Under the pieces are notes generated by a model that worked only from the letters and a program-made list of their open reading frames with translations, made no database searches and was not told the DNA's origin. Source: Telmatactis stephensoni (lineage: Eukaryota > Cnidaria > Anthozoa > Actiniaria > Isophelliidae). Taken from it: a stretch of DNA of 64,000 nt. Of this stretch, positions 44,191-56,800 are shown in pieces; within the stretch, counting starts at the first letter, position 1, and each line of letters opens with the position of its first letter. A program made the position numbers and the translations under genes. The DNA is taken from positions 1 through 64,000 of the forward strand of contig JALIZF010001847.1 of NCBI GenBank assembly GCA_029948255.1. The letters are read 5' to 3'.

Positions 44191-47100
44191 ATGAAAACAT
44201 CAGTTGTTTCTTTCATTATTCTATTAGCTGCCAGTTATATCAGCTATTGTTGTGCAGCCAAGATAATCTTGATGCCATTATTTGGGCACAGCCATTTCCT
44301 GGTTCTAGCAAAACTTGCCAAAGAACTTGGACGCAGAGGCCATGAGGTATGAGTCTCATTTTTTCCCCCTTTGTCCATCCTAGATTACCACAGAGTTTAT
44401 TTTTGTTTAGACAACTGTCCGAAAGCTTTGAAGTACAGGGAAAAAATGTGTAATTTTGGATCGATTTCAGTTTTTGTAGCAATGACAATGTGGATAAGAC
44501 TAGCATTATAGTAATAAACTGAAACGTAACAATTACTCAAGAGCTTTTTCGATCATGATCACGAAACGTTTTTGTTCGTATTTCTTTCTCTCGAGGACAC
44601 GTATGTCTTTAATTATAAGTTTCCGTAAGACCGACGATCTTTACTTCCTTTTTTTTAACTTGGTTTTTCTTATAATGGCTGAAAATGACCTATGTACTGT
44701 ACATAATTATGTACATATATAAAGTATATATATGATCACAAGATCGTTCCGCTTAAAAGCGCGGACCGACACTGGCTATAAACTCTTTAGTTGACAACAG
44801 ATTCTAGACCTCAGCTCTCTCAAATACTCAAAAAACTTTCTTGAGTGAAAAAAGGTCGGGTCAGAATTTATATGTTAATACATCCTATGCATTAGTAAGT
44901 TTAATAATTTTCGCTTCAAATGAGGTCTTGATATTGTATACCTTTTTCCCAACTAGAAAGCATGGTATTAGAGTAATGTTTTATTTTTCATTTCTCAAAT
45001 CAACATGCAGTACCTAACACCTGTAGATTTAGCCTAGATACCCGAGGACTTGAAAAAACAAGTTAAATCCGAGGCGTGGCGCGGTTGTTTTGCATTCCAA
45101 GAAAAATCCTCATTTCACAGAACTATGTATCCCTATATTCATGAATTATTTTTGGGTTACTTTTTAGGTAACAATTTTCGTCGGAGATGAAGCTGATTAT
45201 GCCATTGGAAAACCATATGTTAAAATCTTTAGTACAAACGACCGTGAAGATATACGAAAGATGATCGAGGGTAAAGTATTTAACAGGGGTCCCACAGCAG
45301 CAGTTTCAGAGCTTTTCCGATTGCAGAAAAGTTACTGTGGTTCCTTCTTAAGTAATCCTGACGTCATGAATGGCCTCAAAACTGCCGAGCTACTTGTTGG
45401 AGATTCACTGTATCCATGTTCATCTCTTGTTGCTGCCAAGTTTAACATCCCCCATGTGACAATCAACGAAAGCCCAATGGGTCCTCAATTGCAATTCTAT
45501 GGAGTCTCCACGTATCCAGCTTATGTACCACAGTTTACATCAGGTCTTTCTTTAAATATGGGGCTCTTGGACCGAGTTAAAAATTTTGGCTCTTACTTAT
45601 TAAGGTTCTACGTGTTGGAAGCCTTTGTGTATCCAGTTTATCGAGAGCTAAAGGAAGAGCACAGAATCAGACCCCAAGAAAGTATCCAAGAGACTTTGAT
45701 GACCGTAGATTTAATTTTGTTGGAAAGAGATTTTGTCCTGGACTATGCCATGCCTTTACCACCATGTGAGTACACCATCAATAGTCCCTCTTGTAGCCGA
45801 GTTCTTGTCACGCAACGCTTTCTCATAATGCACGACGAGACTGAACACGGTTGAGGGAGATTACAGCATCATTTCATAGGAAAATCCAACCAATATGTTC
45901 ATATCAGAGATCCATCTACTTAGATTCCCTAATTCATCCTAACTGTTTGCAAAAGATCTTCAATTCCATTGCAAGCAGTCTATTTTGTCATCAGAGCTGA
46001 TATTTCAGTGACTAGTACCAAATCAGCAGGTCCTGCAAAGGACCCATTCCATTACTAGCATCTTCGATCTATTCATTAATTCATTCATATCAATACAAAT
46101 ACTATGATGCGTTCTCTTTTTCTTTAAAAGTCGATCTTTTGCAATAACCGTATATGCATCAGTCCATACCGAGCCTCCCGCGCGTTATTTACTTCTCGTT
46201 TACATCTACTATAGTCAAATCCCTTTTTTTCCTCTTGATTTTTAGTTGTAAGAGAAGTCGGTAGCTTCCTTTCTGCTCCAGCCAAACCACTTCCAGCAGA
46301 TTTGGAATCTTTTATGGAGAGTTCTGGTGAGGAAGGCGTTGTTCTCGTCTCTTTTGGTTCCGCATTGTTAACCTTAGATAACAAAATCGTTGCGGTTATG
46401 AATGAAGCATTCTCACAAGTTCCCCAGAAAGTCATTTGGAGGATTGACACAGGTAGACAGATTTGTTGCAGATTAAACTCGTATTTCTTTATTCATATCT
46501 TTAATAAGATGTTATGCTGTGATATATTTTGTCACAGACACATTTGAAGGGAAAATTACTTCCAACGTCAAAACAGTAAGATGGCTTCCACAGAATGACA
46601 TTCTTGGTCACAAGAAAACCAAACTGTTTATCACTCATGCTGGTGCTAATGGAGTTGCAGAATCTGTTTATCATGGAGTACCAATGATCTGCTCGCCTTT
46701 TTCTGCTGATCAGTTTGATATCGCAAGCAATGTAGAGTACAATGGCCTTGGCGAGATTTTGAGTGTAAAATCAGCAAATGTAGACCAACTTGTTGAGATA
46801 ATAAACCAAGTTATTCATGACAAAAGGTATGCATCTCTGTAGCTATACTGAGAAAGTTGAAGAACGTCATACCCAAACCTTTAATAAACGTTTTCGTTCC
46901 AACCTTTACCACTCTTACCTTCAGTTCTTAATCTGACCAGTCATGGTATCTCAGTCGTTCAAATGAATTTGGGCAGCCTAACACCAGCACATTTTTGCAT
47001 CATCACAAAAATGTTCTGGCTCACCCGCGCTACTACATAATACCAAACCGACGGGGCACCACAACCTAACCATATGCAGCTACCACTATTTCCACTACCC

Positions 47101-47608
47101 TGCCCCAAATCACTAACACCACATCCGCATTAAAGTGATTACAAAAAAATGAGAGAGAAAATGATGACTATTTAGTTAGTACTACTTTCAATTGTAAAGA
47201 ACAAAAGAAAACAACGGGTTTGGAGTCTACTGTGCACTATTAGTTTGTCAATTTTTTTCAAGGTTTATAGAGAACCACTCTATTCCAAGACTAGTACCAT
47301 GATCATATCAAATTTTACATATTTTCAGGTATAAAGAAAAGGCCCTTCATGTTTCCAACGTAGTGAAAATGCGCCCACGATCTCCAGTGCAAGAGGCAGC
47401 GGAGTTGATAGAATACCTTCATGCCGTTGGTAACCTGGCTCATCTCAAACCAAAAGGCCTGGAACTACCTTTTTATCAGTTGTACATGTTGGATGTTCTG
47501 CTTGTGTTAGGACTGGTTGTTGTACTGGTGTTAGTTGTCATTGTAGTCGTGGTGAAACGAGTGATTAACCTTTGTTGTGGGACTTCGAAAAAGACCAAAA
47601 CGTCTTAG
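44191..47608 (+). CDS. UDP-glucuronosyltransferase D (five exons)
   Basis: Fourth UGT, with the same predicted membrane-bound sugar-transfer role. Exons: 44191-44346, 45168-45765, 46246-46452, 46538-46826, 47329-47608; 509 aa. The signal peptide MKTSVVSFIILLAASYISYC differs from A-C. GHSHFLVL carries the catalytic-base His, VGDSLYPC the Asp, and WLPQNDILGH to SADQ is the signature (FITHAGANG). The C-terminal helix and KTKTS tail are present. Introns are short (821, 480, 85, 502 bp) and free of large elements. Exons 1-4 are clearly divergent from A-C, but exon 5 from VQEAAELIEY onward and the first 3' flanking bases are almost identical to UGT-C, pointing to gene conversion. Confidence 0.94.
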
Positions 47609-48982
47609 CCATGTCGTTTGTTGCTATTTAATGTTGTTTTCTCTTTATAAATGAATATTTCCTAACTCACACTTTTCTAGTAGTTTTGTTATATGAGTTG
47701 AGTGATTATTTGCAAAATATTTCATGTAGAGGTAGTGAGTGTGAGAGTACAGTGTCCCCCAATTAGTGAGCGATCGCTAGAAGACTTGGACGCTTAAATA
47801 AACAGTTAGTAGTTTTGTTTTAATTCTGGGCATGTCGTCTCGGATTTCATTTAGAACCATATTTTGCCGTTAGGTCTAGAGGCCGGAAGAAATGGTCTTT
47901 ACCAGTGAATAAAATGCTGCTGCTATCCTACACATTTTCAGTCATTGAATAAGGTCTTTTCAACGGAGAGAGCTATAAACTTAATATCACAAGAGCAGGT
48001 GTTAGCTTATGCAAATTGAAGGAGCTTTTAAAATTGAGAATCTTACAAGCACATAAAGTGCTGAAGTACATTCCGTACTTGAGCAGTTTCAAGTGGAATT
48101 CATTATCAATCATAATGACACGGCCATCCGTTTTATTACAAAACTCGAAACAACTTGTTCATGCAATAAGTGCTTGTGGCAATGCGGGATTAATAGCTCT
48201 AGTTCTCTGTGAAATGGTTTGACCAAGCAGAAAAGTATCATTATACGCTAAATATATTTCAACTGAATACGATTTAAGGACCGCAAAGTCATTCAGTACT
48301 TTTCTTGGAAAGCGGTGATGAATAATTTATACTCAAGCATGAACCAAGAAAATCTGATTGATGTGATTACCACCCCTGTTCTTCGTTGTTTAAAAAATGC
48401 TGATCTGTTTACCTTTTTTAAAAGCTTCAACTTGAAGAACTGACGATCATTATGGAAAAGACGATCGCTGCGCTCGTGATCCACTTGAGTTTTGAACATT
48501 TTATGACGTCAAGAGTGTGTCAATAAGAGGACAGACAACTTAAAACCATCTTCAATTTGTCGATTGAGGACGATTTTAACAAGTGCGGTAAAAAGATAAC
48601 GAAAAAAACATTCCAGTTCTAATTATACGATTGAGGTGAGGAATTATAATTAGCGCACAAATTCCTCAGTTAATTAAAGTTAACTATGTTATTTTACGAA
48701 ATAACTTTTTTCTTCAATGAATCCGGCGATTATAATTCCGCATCATAATAAGTTTCGACCTACTTGGCAGTTTAATAGTCCATTGTCATCTGACGTGATT
48801 TAGCTTTAGAAACACCATGCAGCGTTGATCTCATATAATTATGTTCTTTTGATCGTTTTAAAAGCTTCGAACAACTGAAGACTATCGTGGAAAAGAGATT
48901 ACCTAAAAAACAATCGTTAAACGACCCAAACATCTGTCAATTCTCGATCGTCAATAGCGAAAAACCAGCCGACTAAGGAAAG
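47609..48982. other. Intergenic, UGT-D to GPCR
   Basis: No gene recognised. The phrase TTTTAAAAGCTTC...AACTGA.GA..ATC.TGGAAAAGA occurs twice (near 48417 and 48857), a diverged repeat of about 50 bp. The GPCR promoter should lie at the right end. Confidence 0.45.
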
Positions 48983-49897
48983 ATGAACCTCTCTTACCAA
49001 CCCCGAGTGCTGCCGTGTCCACCTTTGACATCGCCATTTGTGCTTAGTCCAGAAAACGATCATCGCTACCATGCCTTTTTGATCTTCATGCTAGTCGGAA
49101 ATCTTGGCATAGCTATGTTTTCCTGCTGTAGTAATGCCTTTGCCATCTACACAATCATAAAGACACCGCCTCTACAAACACCTGCAAATATCCTACTCCT
49201 TTGTTTGGCCATTTCTGATCTTGGTGTTGCTGTTCTTAGCCAACCAAGCCATTGCATTGGTAGATTCGCCGAGTTAACGAGGGACATCGGCTTGTTCTGT
49301 TTTGTTGGTCAAATGATGAATTATTCACTGTGGATTTGTAATATCATGTCTCTATTTACGCTAACAGCCATCGCCGCAGACAGATTTTTCGCGATGCATT
49401 TTCACTTACGCTACAAAGAGATCATCACAACCAAACTTTATGGAAACGTATGCGCAATTGCGTGGATTTCCATCGTTGGCTTTGGTATATCAAGAATCTT
49501 TGTAACAAGCAAGCGATACGCAATTTTTACTACAGTATTATGTACAATCCTTGGTATGATGAACTTCTATTTCATGTGCAAAATTTATGGAGTCATTAGA
49601 AAACATTCTCGACAAATAGAAGCTCAAGAGCAATCACTTCAGCCGACGTTGGACATGCCTCAGATGAAGAAGACCACCAATACCATGTTTTACATGATCG
49701 GTGCTTTTCTCTTGTGTTATCTGCCATTCTTTGGAATACTGATCGCTCACACGGCTGTGAATGGGTCGTCGTTACAACTTGCGTTCTCAACGGGAGTTGC
49801 AGTTACGATGATCATGTTCAATAGTCTGTTGAATCCGATCATTTATTTCTGGAGAATTGAGGAATTCCGTCACGCGGCGCTACGGTTACGTTGTTAG
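48983..49897 (+). CDS. Class A (rhodopsin-like) GPCR, intronless
   Basis: Predicted plasma-membrane receptor of 304 aa signalling through G proteins; the ligand is unknown. Seen: Asn51 in helix 1 (CCSNAFAIY), LAISD with Asp79 in helix 2, DRF at 133-135 in place of DRY, Trp161 in helix 4, CYLP at 245-248 in helix 6 (the CWxP position with Tyr), and NPIIY at 284-288 in helix 7. The loop between helices 4 and 5 is very short with no obvious disulfide Cys, as in melanocortin-like (MECA) receptors; this resemblance is only suggestive. The N-terminus is short, with an NLS glycosylation sequon at Asn2. The C-tail is truncated soon after helix 8. It is a close relative of the split receptor at 39496-43000, on the other side of UGT-D and in the opposite orientation. 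Intronless receptor families are common in cnidarians. Confidence 0.93.
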   Translation: MNLSYQPRVLPCPPLTSPFVLSPENDHRYHAFLIFMLVGNLGIAMFSCCSNAFAIYTIIKTPPLQTPANILLLCLAISDLGVAVLSQPSHCIGRFAELTRDIGLFCFVGQMMNYSLWICNIMSLFTLTAIAADRFFAMHFHLRYKEIITTKLYGNVCAIAWISIVGFGISRIFVTSKRYAIFTTVLCTILGMMNFYFMCKIYGVIRKHSRQIEAQEQSLQPTLDMPQMKKTTNTMFYMIGAFLLCYLPFFGILIAHTAVNGSSLQLAFSTGVAVTMIMFNSLLNPIIYFWRIEEFRHAALRLRC

Positions 49898-50693
49898 GGA
49901 AGTTATGAACTACTGATTGACTCTAATTAAGACAAATGAAGGAATAACAAAAAACAAACAAACAAACAAATAACTCAATCCACGAGTTAATTACGAAAAA
50001 TCACTTTTGCTATGACTATATGAAGTCATTGAAGCCAAAAACGAAAACTCGGAAATTACCGATTTTACTTATCAGTCATGATTGTTTTACTCAGGATGAT
50101 TACTTTTTACTTCTTTTAGTTAATATTGTTTAGTTATTTTATCTAGTTTACTGGCCCAACAGATTCCAGTTGAGTTTACTTTTCGCAGTAGTCGCGTGTA
50201 GTTGTAATTCAACTTAGCGGCTATTTTTATAAAAATGCATTGTTTTCGGTCATTTTATTCACGGATATTATCTAAAAAGTTGTTTTGTATTTGCTGCTCA
50301 ATTTTGAATTGACTTTCAGTAGTTTTTTGATTTTGGAGAAAGCCACTTCGACTGATGCAGTCCTCAATGTTTGGGCCAATCACGAGCGCTGATTTTGAGA
50401 CGACATTATCGGAAAATAATGCCGTCTCTCTGTAGATCAAAATGATAAAAGAATCGCGATACTTGATATAAAGTCTAAAAGAACAATAGGGTTAAGTAAA
50501 TGACATCATTTACTCACAACTTAAATACTAAAATACTTGACATTTTCGATTCGTCTCGTTTAAGGTGACTTCAAGTAGTTGTTTTCAGACCGCACCGCAC
50601 ATTTTCGTTTGGCGCAATGGACAACTTAATGCGCACCAATGGACTTGGTTTCTATACCAAATATGAGGACAAGATTGAAGTTTTATTGAAGGA

Positions 50694-50869
50694 ATAAAAA
50701 ATGGTTTCCCGTGTTTGATAGCCTGATCAAAACATGCGTGATGCTGGGAGAACACGAGAGAGCGTAGTGTAAGCACGAGCCGTAGGCGAGTGCTTTCACA
50801 GCTCTCGAGTGTTCTCCCAACATCACAAGTGTTTTGATCAGGCTATCGGACACGGGAAACCGTTTTTTA
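50694..50869. mobile_element. Palindromic MITE (GGTTTCCCGTGT ends)
   Basis: AAAAAATGGTTTCCCGTGT on the left and ACACGGGAAACCGTTTTTT on the right. The arms contain CTGATCAAAACA and GGGAGAACAC, and the centre is GAGCCGTAGGCGAGTGC. Confidence 0.8.
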
Positions 50870-51145
50870 TTTCTTTTATAAAATAACAAACACGTAAATT
50901 GACGAAAAAAGGAAAAAGATCGAAAACACCGGCGAAAAAACAAATTGACGTGAGCGTGTTTGATACTCTCATCAAACACGGGTTTTCAGCCAATCAGAGC
51001 GCGCGTTATATAAGAGTTATTTTATAAAATTAAATCGATCAACGTTTTTAAAATAGAGAAAATCGAACATCGTCAAAAATGGTTTTCCTCTAATATCGGT
51101 AAGCTTAGGAAAATTCATACAGTTGCACAACATTTCAAAGTGATT

Positions 51146-52423
51146 TTAGGAGATTTAATCTGTTTGATTTTCTTTAAATCACAAAAGTTTCCACGCATGC
51201 TGTATTTCTATTCTTGGACATAACGACAGCGTAAAATGTACTCGAAGTACGCAAAACACCATGCACGAGAACACTGTGGAAATATTGCTAAAATATACAC
51301 TTACCTTACGTGAAAAAGCCGGCTTCCAACTCTGCATCGACGACAAGATATATTTTTTTGCTTTCCATGTTTCTTGTGAAACATTTTCTCCGCAACTTTT
51401 ACATCAGAGGTTGTTTTAGAAAATCTCAAAAACGCAGGATTATTTTTGCTTGGCGTTTAAGTAAGGCATTACTTGTTCTATACACAGCAATATTGCAGCA
51501 GCTCATTCAAATACAAGCACTAAAACGACCCGAAACTTAAACCTGATGTTAACCCAAACGCCAGCTCAAAACTTGCATTGAGACAACCATTCGACTCGCT
51601 AATTAGCATATTGCACTCGCAAATTGTTCACAGCACGTGCAAGTGCGTAGCATAGAGTTTCACGCTACATGCATCAGGAACCGGAAATAGAGAATTCGCT
51701 TTAGAAGAACTTTCACCTCTAATATAATATTTGTATGTTTTTAGGTTTGGGAGACATGATTTTTTTAAGTACAAGCATAATATTTGGGAAATAATATCAT
51801 ACCGGTTCCTGATGCATGTAGCGTGCAACTCTATATATGCAAATTTATGCTACGCACTTGCTACCCTGCGAGCAGAGTCCCCCCTTTTCCTTATAATCGA
51901 GCGAACGAAGGTAAAGGGGGACTCTGCTCGCAGGGTACGCACTTGCACGTGCTGTGAACAATTTGCGAGTGCAATATGCTAATTAGCGAGTCGAATGGTT
52001 GTCTCAATGCAAGTTTTGAGCTGGCGTTTGGGTTAATTTCGGGTCGTTTCAGTGCTTGCATTTGAATGAGCTACTGCAATATTACTGTGTATATAACAAG
52101 CAATGCCCTACTTAAACGCCAAGCGAAAATAATGCTGCGTTTTTGAGATTTTCAAAAAACAACTTTTGATATACAAGTTGCGGAGAAAATGTCTCACGAG
52201 ACATGGAAAGAAAAAAATATATCTTGACATCGATGAAGAGTTGGAAGTCGGCTTTTTCACGTAAGGTAAGTGTATATGTCATAGGTAAGTGTATATTTCC
52301 ACAGTGTTCTCGTGGTGTTTTGCGTACTTCGAGTATATTTTACACTGTCGTTATGTCCAAGAATAGAAATACAGCATGCGTGGAAACGTTTGTGATTTAA
52401 TCAAACAGATTAAATCTCCTAAA
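51146..52423. mobile_element. Foldback element with ~500 bp arms
   Basis: The left arm from TAGGAGATTTAATCTGTTTG pairs with the right arm ending CAAACAGATTAAATCTCCTA. Inside are a second inverted pair (ACATGCATCAGGAACCGG / CCGGTTCCTGATGCATGT) and a small palindrome (51860-51942) with TACCCTGCGAGCAGAGTCCC ends, itself probably a nested MITE. No transposase. Confidence 0.85.
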
Positions 52424-52671
52424 TTAATAAAATCATTTTGAAATGTGCATCTGTATGAATTTTTCTATGCAGGTTATTTTCAAATTGGACAGCGTGGAGT
52501 CCTATTACATATACTAATAATTTATTCATTTCTAAATATCAAAATTGAGTATTTTCAAATGCGCTGGGGTTGCGGCTATATCGGCGTCTTGTTCCACAAG
52601 AAGCTAGAAGGAAGAAGCAAGTTTAGCGTTCACTTGGCGGGATATTATTATCACTTAGTAACTATACTCAT

Positions 52672-53040
52672 CGGCTGAGCATGCGCAGTAGAGACCTGTG
52701 TACATTTTGTGACGGACGAAAGAAAAGTAAAACTGCATGTTATGACTCGGCCGTCTACACGCCGCCAAGTAAAAAGAACAATAGGACACCACGAGTTTAT
52801 TATCTATAAATGGTGTTTACTCGGTGGTATTTCGACCTTCTTCGGCTGAGCATGCGCAGTAAGGACCTGTGTACATTTTGTGACGGACGAAAGAAAAATG
52901 AAACTACATGTTATGAGCTAAAAAAAGAACAATAGGGCAACCACGAGTTTATTAAAAATAGATGGTGTTCACTCGGTGGTATTTCGACCCTCCTCGGCTG
53001 AGCATGCGCAGTAGAGACCCGTCTACAAGCCACCGATTAA
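52672..53040 (+). repeat. Three-copy tandem repeat, ~150-170 bp unit
   Basis: CGGCTGAGCATGCGCAGTA starts units at 52672, 52843 and 52995. The shared body includes ACATTTTGTGACGGACGAAA and TCGGTGGTATTTCGACC. The third unit is partial. Confidence 0.85.
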
Positions 53041-53813
53041 AAATAACAATAGGACAGCAAGAGCAGCACCAGCCAAACGTTGCGCGACATGTGAAATCCA
53101 AGCCGGATTCAAAGAAGAGAAAAAACAAAATGGAATATCAAAATAGTTGACTGAATTTATTGAAATCGATCAACAAGTCAACAATTTCTGTAAGTTTTAA
53201 ATAAAAAACATTTTCTTTATTACTAATAAATTATTAGAATTTTTCATATAAATATAATCTTTATAAAATGTATGTATGAGTCTCTCAAAAACTTCCAGTT
53301 TGTTGAATTTGAACGAAAAGCTTCAATTTATGATGTCCCGAATAGCGAGGTCTTTGTAAATAAGGAAGCCAATTATTACCTTGCATCTGACAAAGCCCAA
53401 ATGATAGAGGTTTCACACATTTACAGTAACTGAATTTCATTCTTGGCTTTGCACTTGTCGCTGAACGCGACAACGTTTCGTTTCTTTGAGGAGAAAGGGA
53501 GAGAGTTGGGTTTCCTGTGTAACACAGGCAACCCCTCTTTTAAACCCCTTTCCATTAACATTGTTAGTTGAGAGGATGAGAATCAAATGGGAGCCTATGA
53601 CATATAGGGCGACTGGATGAAGTCTTCAAGATTTAAAATTAAGCTCAATAAAACAGCATTTACAAGTGCAAACAAAACAATTTTTGTCAATCGTTATAAA
53701 ATTAAAAGGCACCTCACTAGCGAAGGTACTTTACGTTTCTGTACACAAATCACAAAGATCTGTGTATCATGTGGGCTAACCAGAGGCAAATTAAGATTTT
53801 CGTATCATAATTA

Positions 53814-56800
53814 CTAGTCATGTTCCACCCAAGACGGTTCTTGAATTGTTTTCACGGCACTAGGTCGTTTTTCTCTGGGTTTAGGTGGTTCGTACTGCCT
53901 CGTCCTCCTTTCTTGGTGTTTCTTATCCAGTAAATGCTTTTGGCGGGCCAGTTCGGGAAAATAACCTGAACGAAAAAAAGAAAGAAAGAAGAAAATAAAG
54001 ATGGATCGATAAAGCACAGTTCAACAATGAGGGACATTTAAAGGAAAACTACGCAGAAAAGAACGACCGAATAAACAATCGATCATACGATGGAATGAAC
54101 GAACGAGCAAATTATTGACGGATCAACTGGCTGAAAAAGTACCAACTAAAGGCGAAATGGTAGGGATAAGGGTTGAAGGAAAGTAATAAATTGCCCTATT
54201 TGATTATGACGTCACGGCTTGTTTATGAGGGGGACAGAATCGTCTACAACAATAGAAATTTGTTTACAATTCGCTCTGCTAAGAATGTTTAAAGTGCCCC
54301 TAACCCAATTTGAAATTCTGAGAATCGTTTCTTCATGAATGGAGATGTTTAATGGTGAAATATCTCCGGATAAAATCATCTCCTTTCGGAGCATTAAGCA
54401 TTTGAAGTCGGGAAATGCAAATGAGGTGACGTAAAAAAAGGAATTTGCATGATTTTGTCTCCAATTTGAAACAAGTGTGTTTGAGTTGGGTGGCAAAAAC
54501 ATTCACCAAACTTTGTACTTTAGCAATGAATATGTTTTGCAAATCAAAAAATGGTATAAAATTCATCTCTAGTGGTTTTGTATATTTAAGTAGTCCTTTT
54601 TCTACGTCATCTCATTTGCATTTTCAGATTTCAAATGCTTAATTCTCAGAAAGGAGATGATTTTATCCTGAAATATTTAACCATAAGGCTTTTCCATTCA
54701 TGAAGAAACGATTATCAAAATTTCAATTTAGGGGTTAGGGGCACTTTAACTCAAATGGCCTGGTACCCAAATATGAGATGTATCAATGTTTAATAAACAA
54801 ATTTATTGCATTTGATGGATGTTATCGTTTTTCTTTGGTCTGTACAATGCATTTTATATCACTATGTTGTTGTTGCTGTTGCTGTTGCTGTTGCTGTTTT
54901 GTCCACCTTCCCCGACCATGATCCTTTGCGTTTAAACAATAGAATGTTTTGATGCGACGTCATAGTGAAATAGGGCAATTAAAGAGGGAAGAAGAATAAA
55001 CTGAGTAGGGCTCGATTTCTAGCCATTAAAGAGCCGGGATTTGTAAACGAACCCCTTGAGAGCCCAAAAGAGGAAGCGGGAAAGATGAAAAAACGATGAA
55101 TAGAAAGCATGATAGAAAAGTAAGTCTTTTCCTTACTTGATGCTAAAGCGTCCTTGGCTGCAGCCATTTCTGCTTGATGCATACTGTAATAAAAAAATGT
55201 TTACTAGTCACCTATAGTCACCACAGTAAAAACTCGGCCACAGCTGTGTCGAACTGCACAGGCTAACCTTTAGCTGGCTATCGTCAGCTAACACCCTAGG
55301 ACTAGTATAGGTTGCTTGTTTTTTATTTGTTTGCTTGTTGGTTAGTTTGCTTGTGGGTTGGGTTGGGTTTGGCTGGGTTGGGTTAGGTTGGGTTGGGTTG
55401 GGTTGGGTTGGGTTTGGCTGGGTTGGGTTGGGTCCTTTCCAGTCCTAACGTAAAAATCCACAGATAAAGACTTACTTTTGTCCTTCGCCTGTCCCACACC
55501 TCTTGCCTTTGTAATATACACCAACTAAGGACACAAATTAACAAAGTACAATAGAATAGGCCATATGCACTAACAGGTCACGTGACCCTATCTCTCCTAA
55601 AAGCAGAACCATCAAAAAAATGAAAGAGCACCTCAATATTAGTAAAAGTGCAATGTTTCGGTTTATAAGACGAATAAGAGAAAAAATGACAGTAAATTTA
55701 AGATTTTTTTTTAAAGATTCGTTCGGTAAAGTGCGTTGGATGGCACAAGTTTGCCATCCAACGCGTTTTTCCAAACGAATCTTAAGAAAATATCCAATCT
55801 TAAATATACTATCATTTCTCCTGTATTACATCTTATGAGCTGAAACTTTGAACTTTTACTAAAATCGAGGTGCTCTTTCTATTTCTGGCGTTCATTTTTA
55901 CGGTGCCCTTGATTTAGGGGAGATAGGGTCACGTGACCTGTTAGTGCATATGGCCTGTTACATGCTGTTAGAGCAGTATTCGTACGAGACCACTTTCTGC
56001 TGTGAGCATGCTAGAGGCCGTGATGTCTATAAAAACATTATTCTCGCGGGTATTTACTTACTGTTGAGAGACTTTTGTCAGTAGGCATAAATTATGAAGA
56101 CAATAATTGGTATGAGCATTGCAGTCTAGGTTTAAACAGCATTTATTATATACCCTTGTCGATACGCGCGCTATGATTGGCTAAAAGCTGTGCTTTATCA
56201 GAGAACGGAGCACAGCTCTGATGTCAGCAGCGCGAGCTCGACCGCGCGCGCACCTTTTGAATTTTTGTAAGGGGAAAATCGAACTTTTTTCCTTGTTAAG
56301 AAAAACAGAATCCATTCGACACTTTTAACACGTCCCACCTCACTTGTCTAAAATGGATACCTTTATATGACCTTTGTTTTGACCTCACCCCTACAAAACA
56401 CAATACAACACTAACAATAGCACAATCATACAGCAGTATGTTTACCCTGGTATATCTTGTGATGAGATGGACCAGCATCTTGCAACACCCTGCAAGGAAA
56501 CAGTAATGATGGTGATGACAGTAAAAATACAGCATCAGCCTTACCCTGCGAGCAGCCTGTAAGAGTGCATTTGTTTGGTCCCCATAGAATACTATTCAGT
56601 AGTATTCTTGTTTTTCATACAACTGTTTTTTCGTAGAGTACTAAATATCTTGATATTGCAGTCAGGAGTCAAGTAATTATGTAAATTATATCTTGTTTTC
56701 TCTGACTTTTTTGATATTTTTACATAGAAGTTTCGATCTCTAACACGGATCTTCTTCGTCCAACAAACAAACAAAACAAAACAAACGAACGAACGAACGA

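Larger units (their letters stand above)
49898..53813. other. Intergenic, GPCR to Drosha 3' end
   Basis: No gene is recognised. It contains a MITE (50694-50869), a 1.28 kb foldback (51146-52423) and a three-copy tandem repeat (52672-53040). Open frames in the foldback arms are mirror artefacts. Confidence 0.5.

Noticed and set aside
55355..55435. Telomere-like GGGTT repeat
   Set aside because: Not the TTAGGG unit, short, interrupted and internal to a gene.
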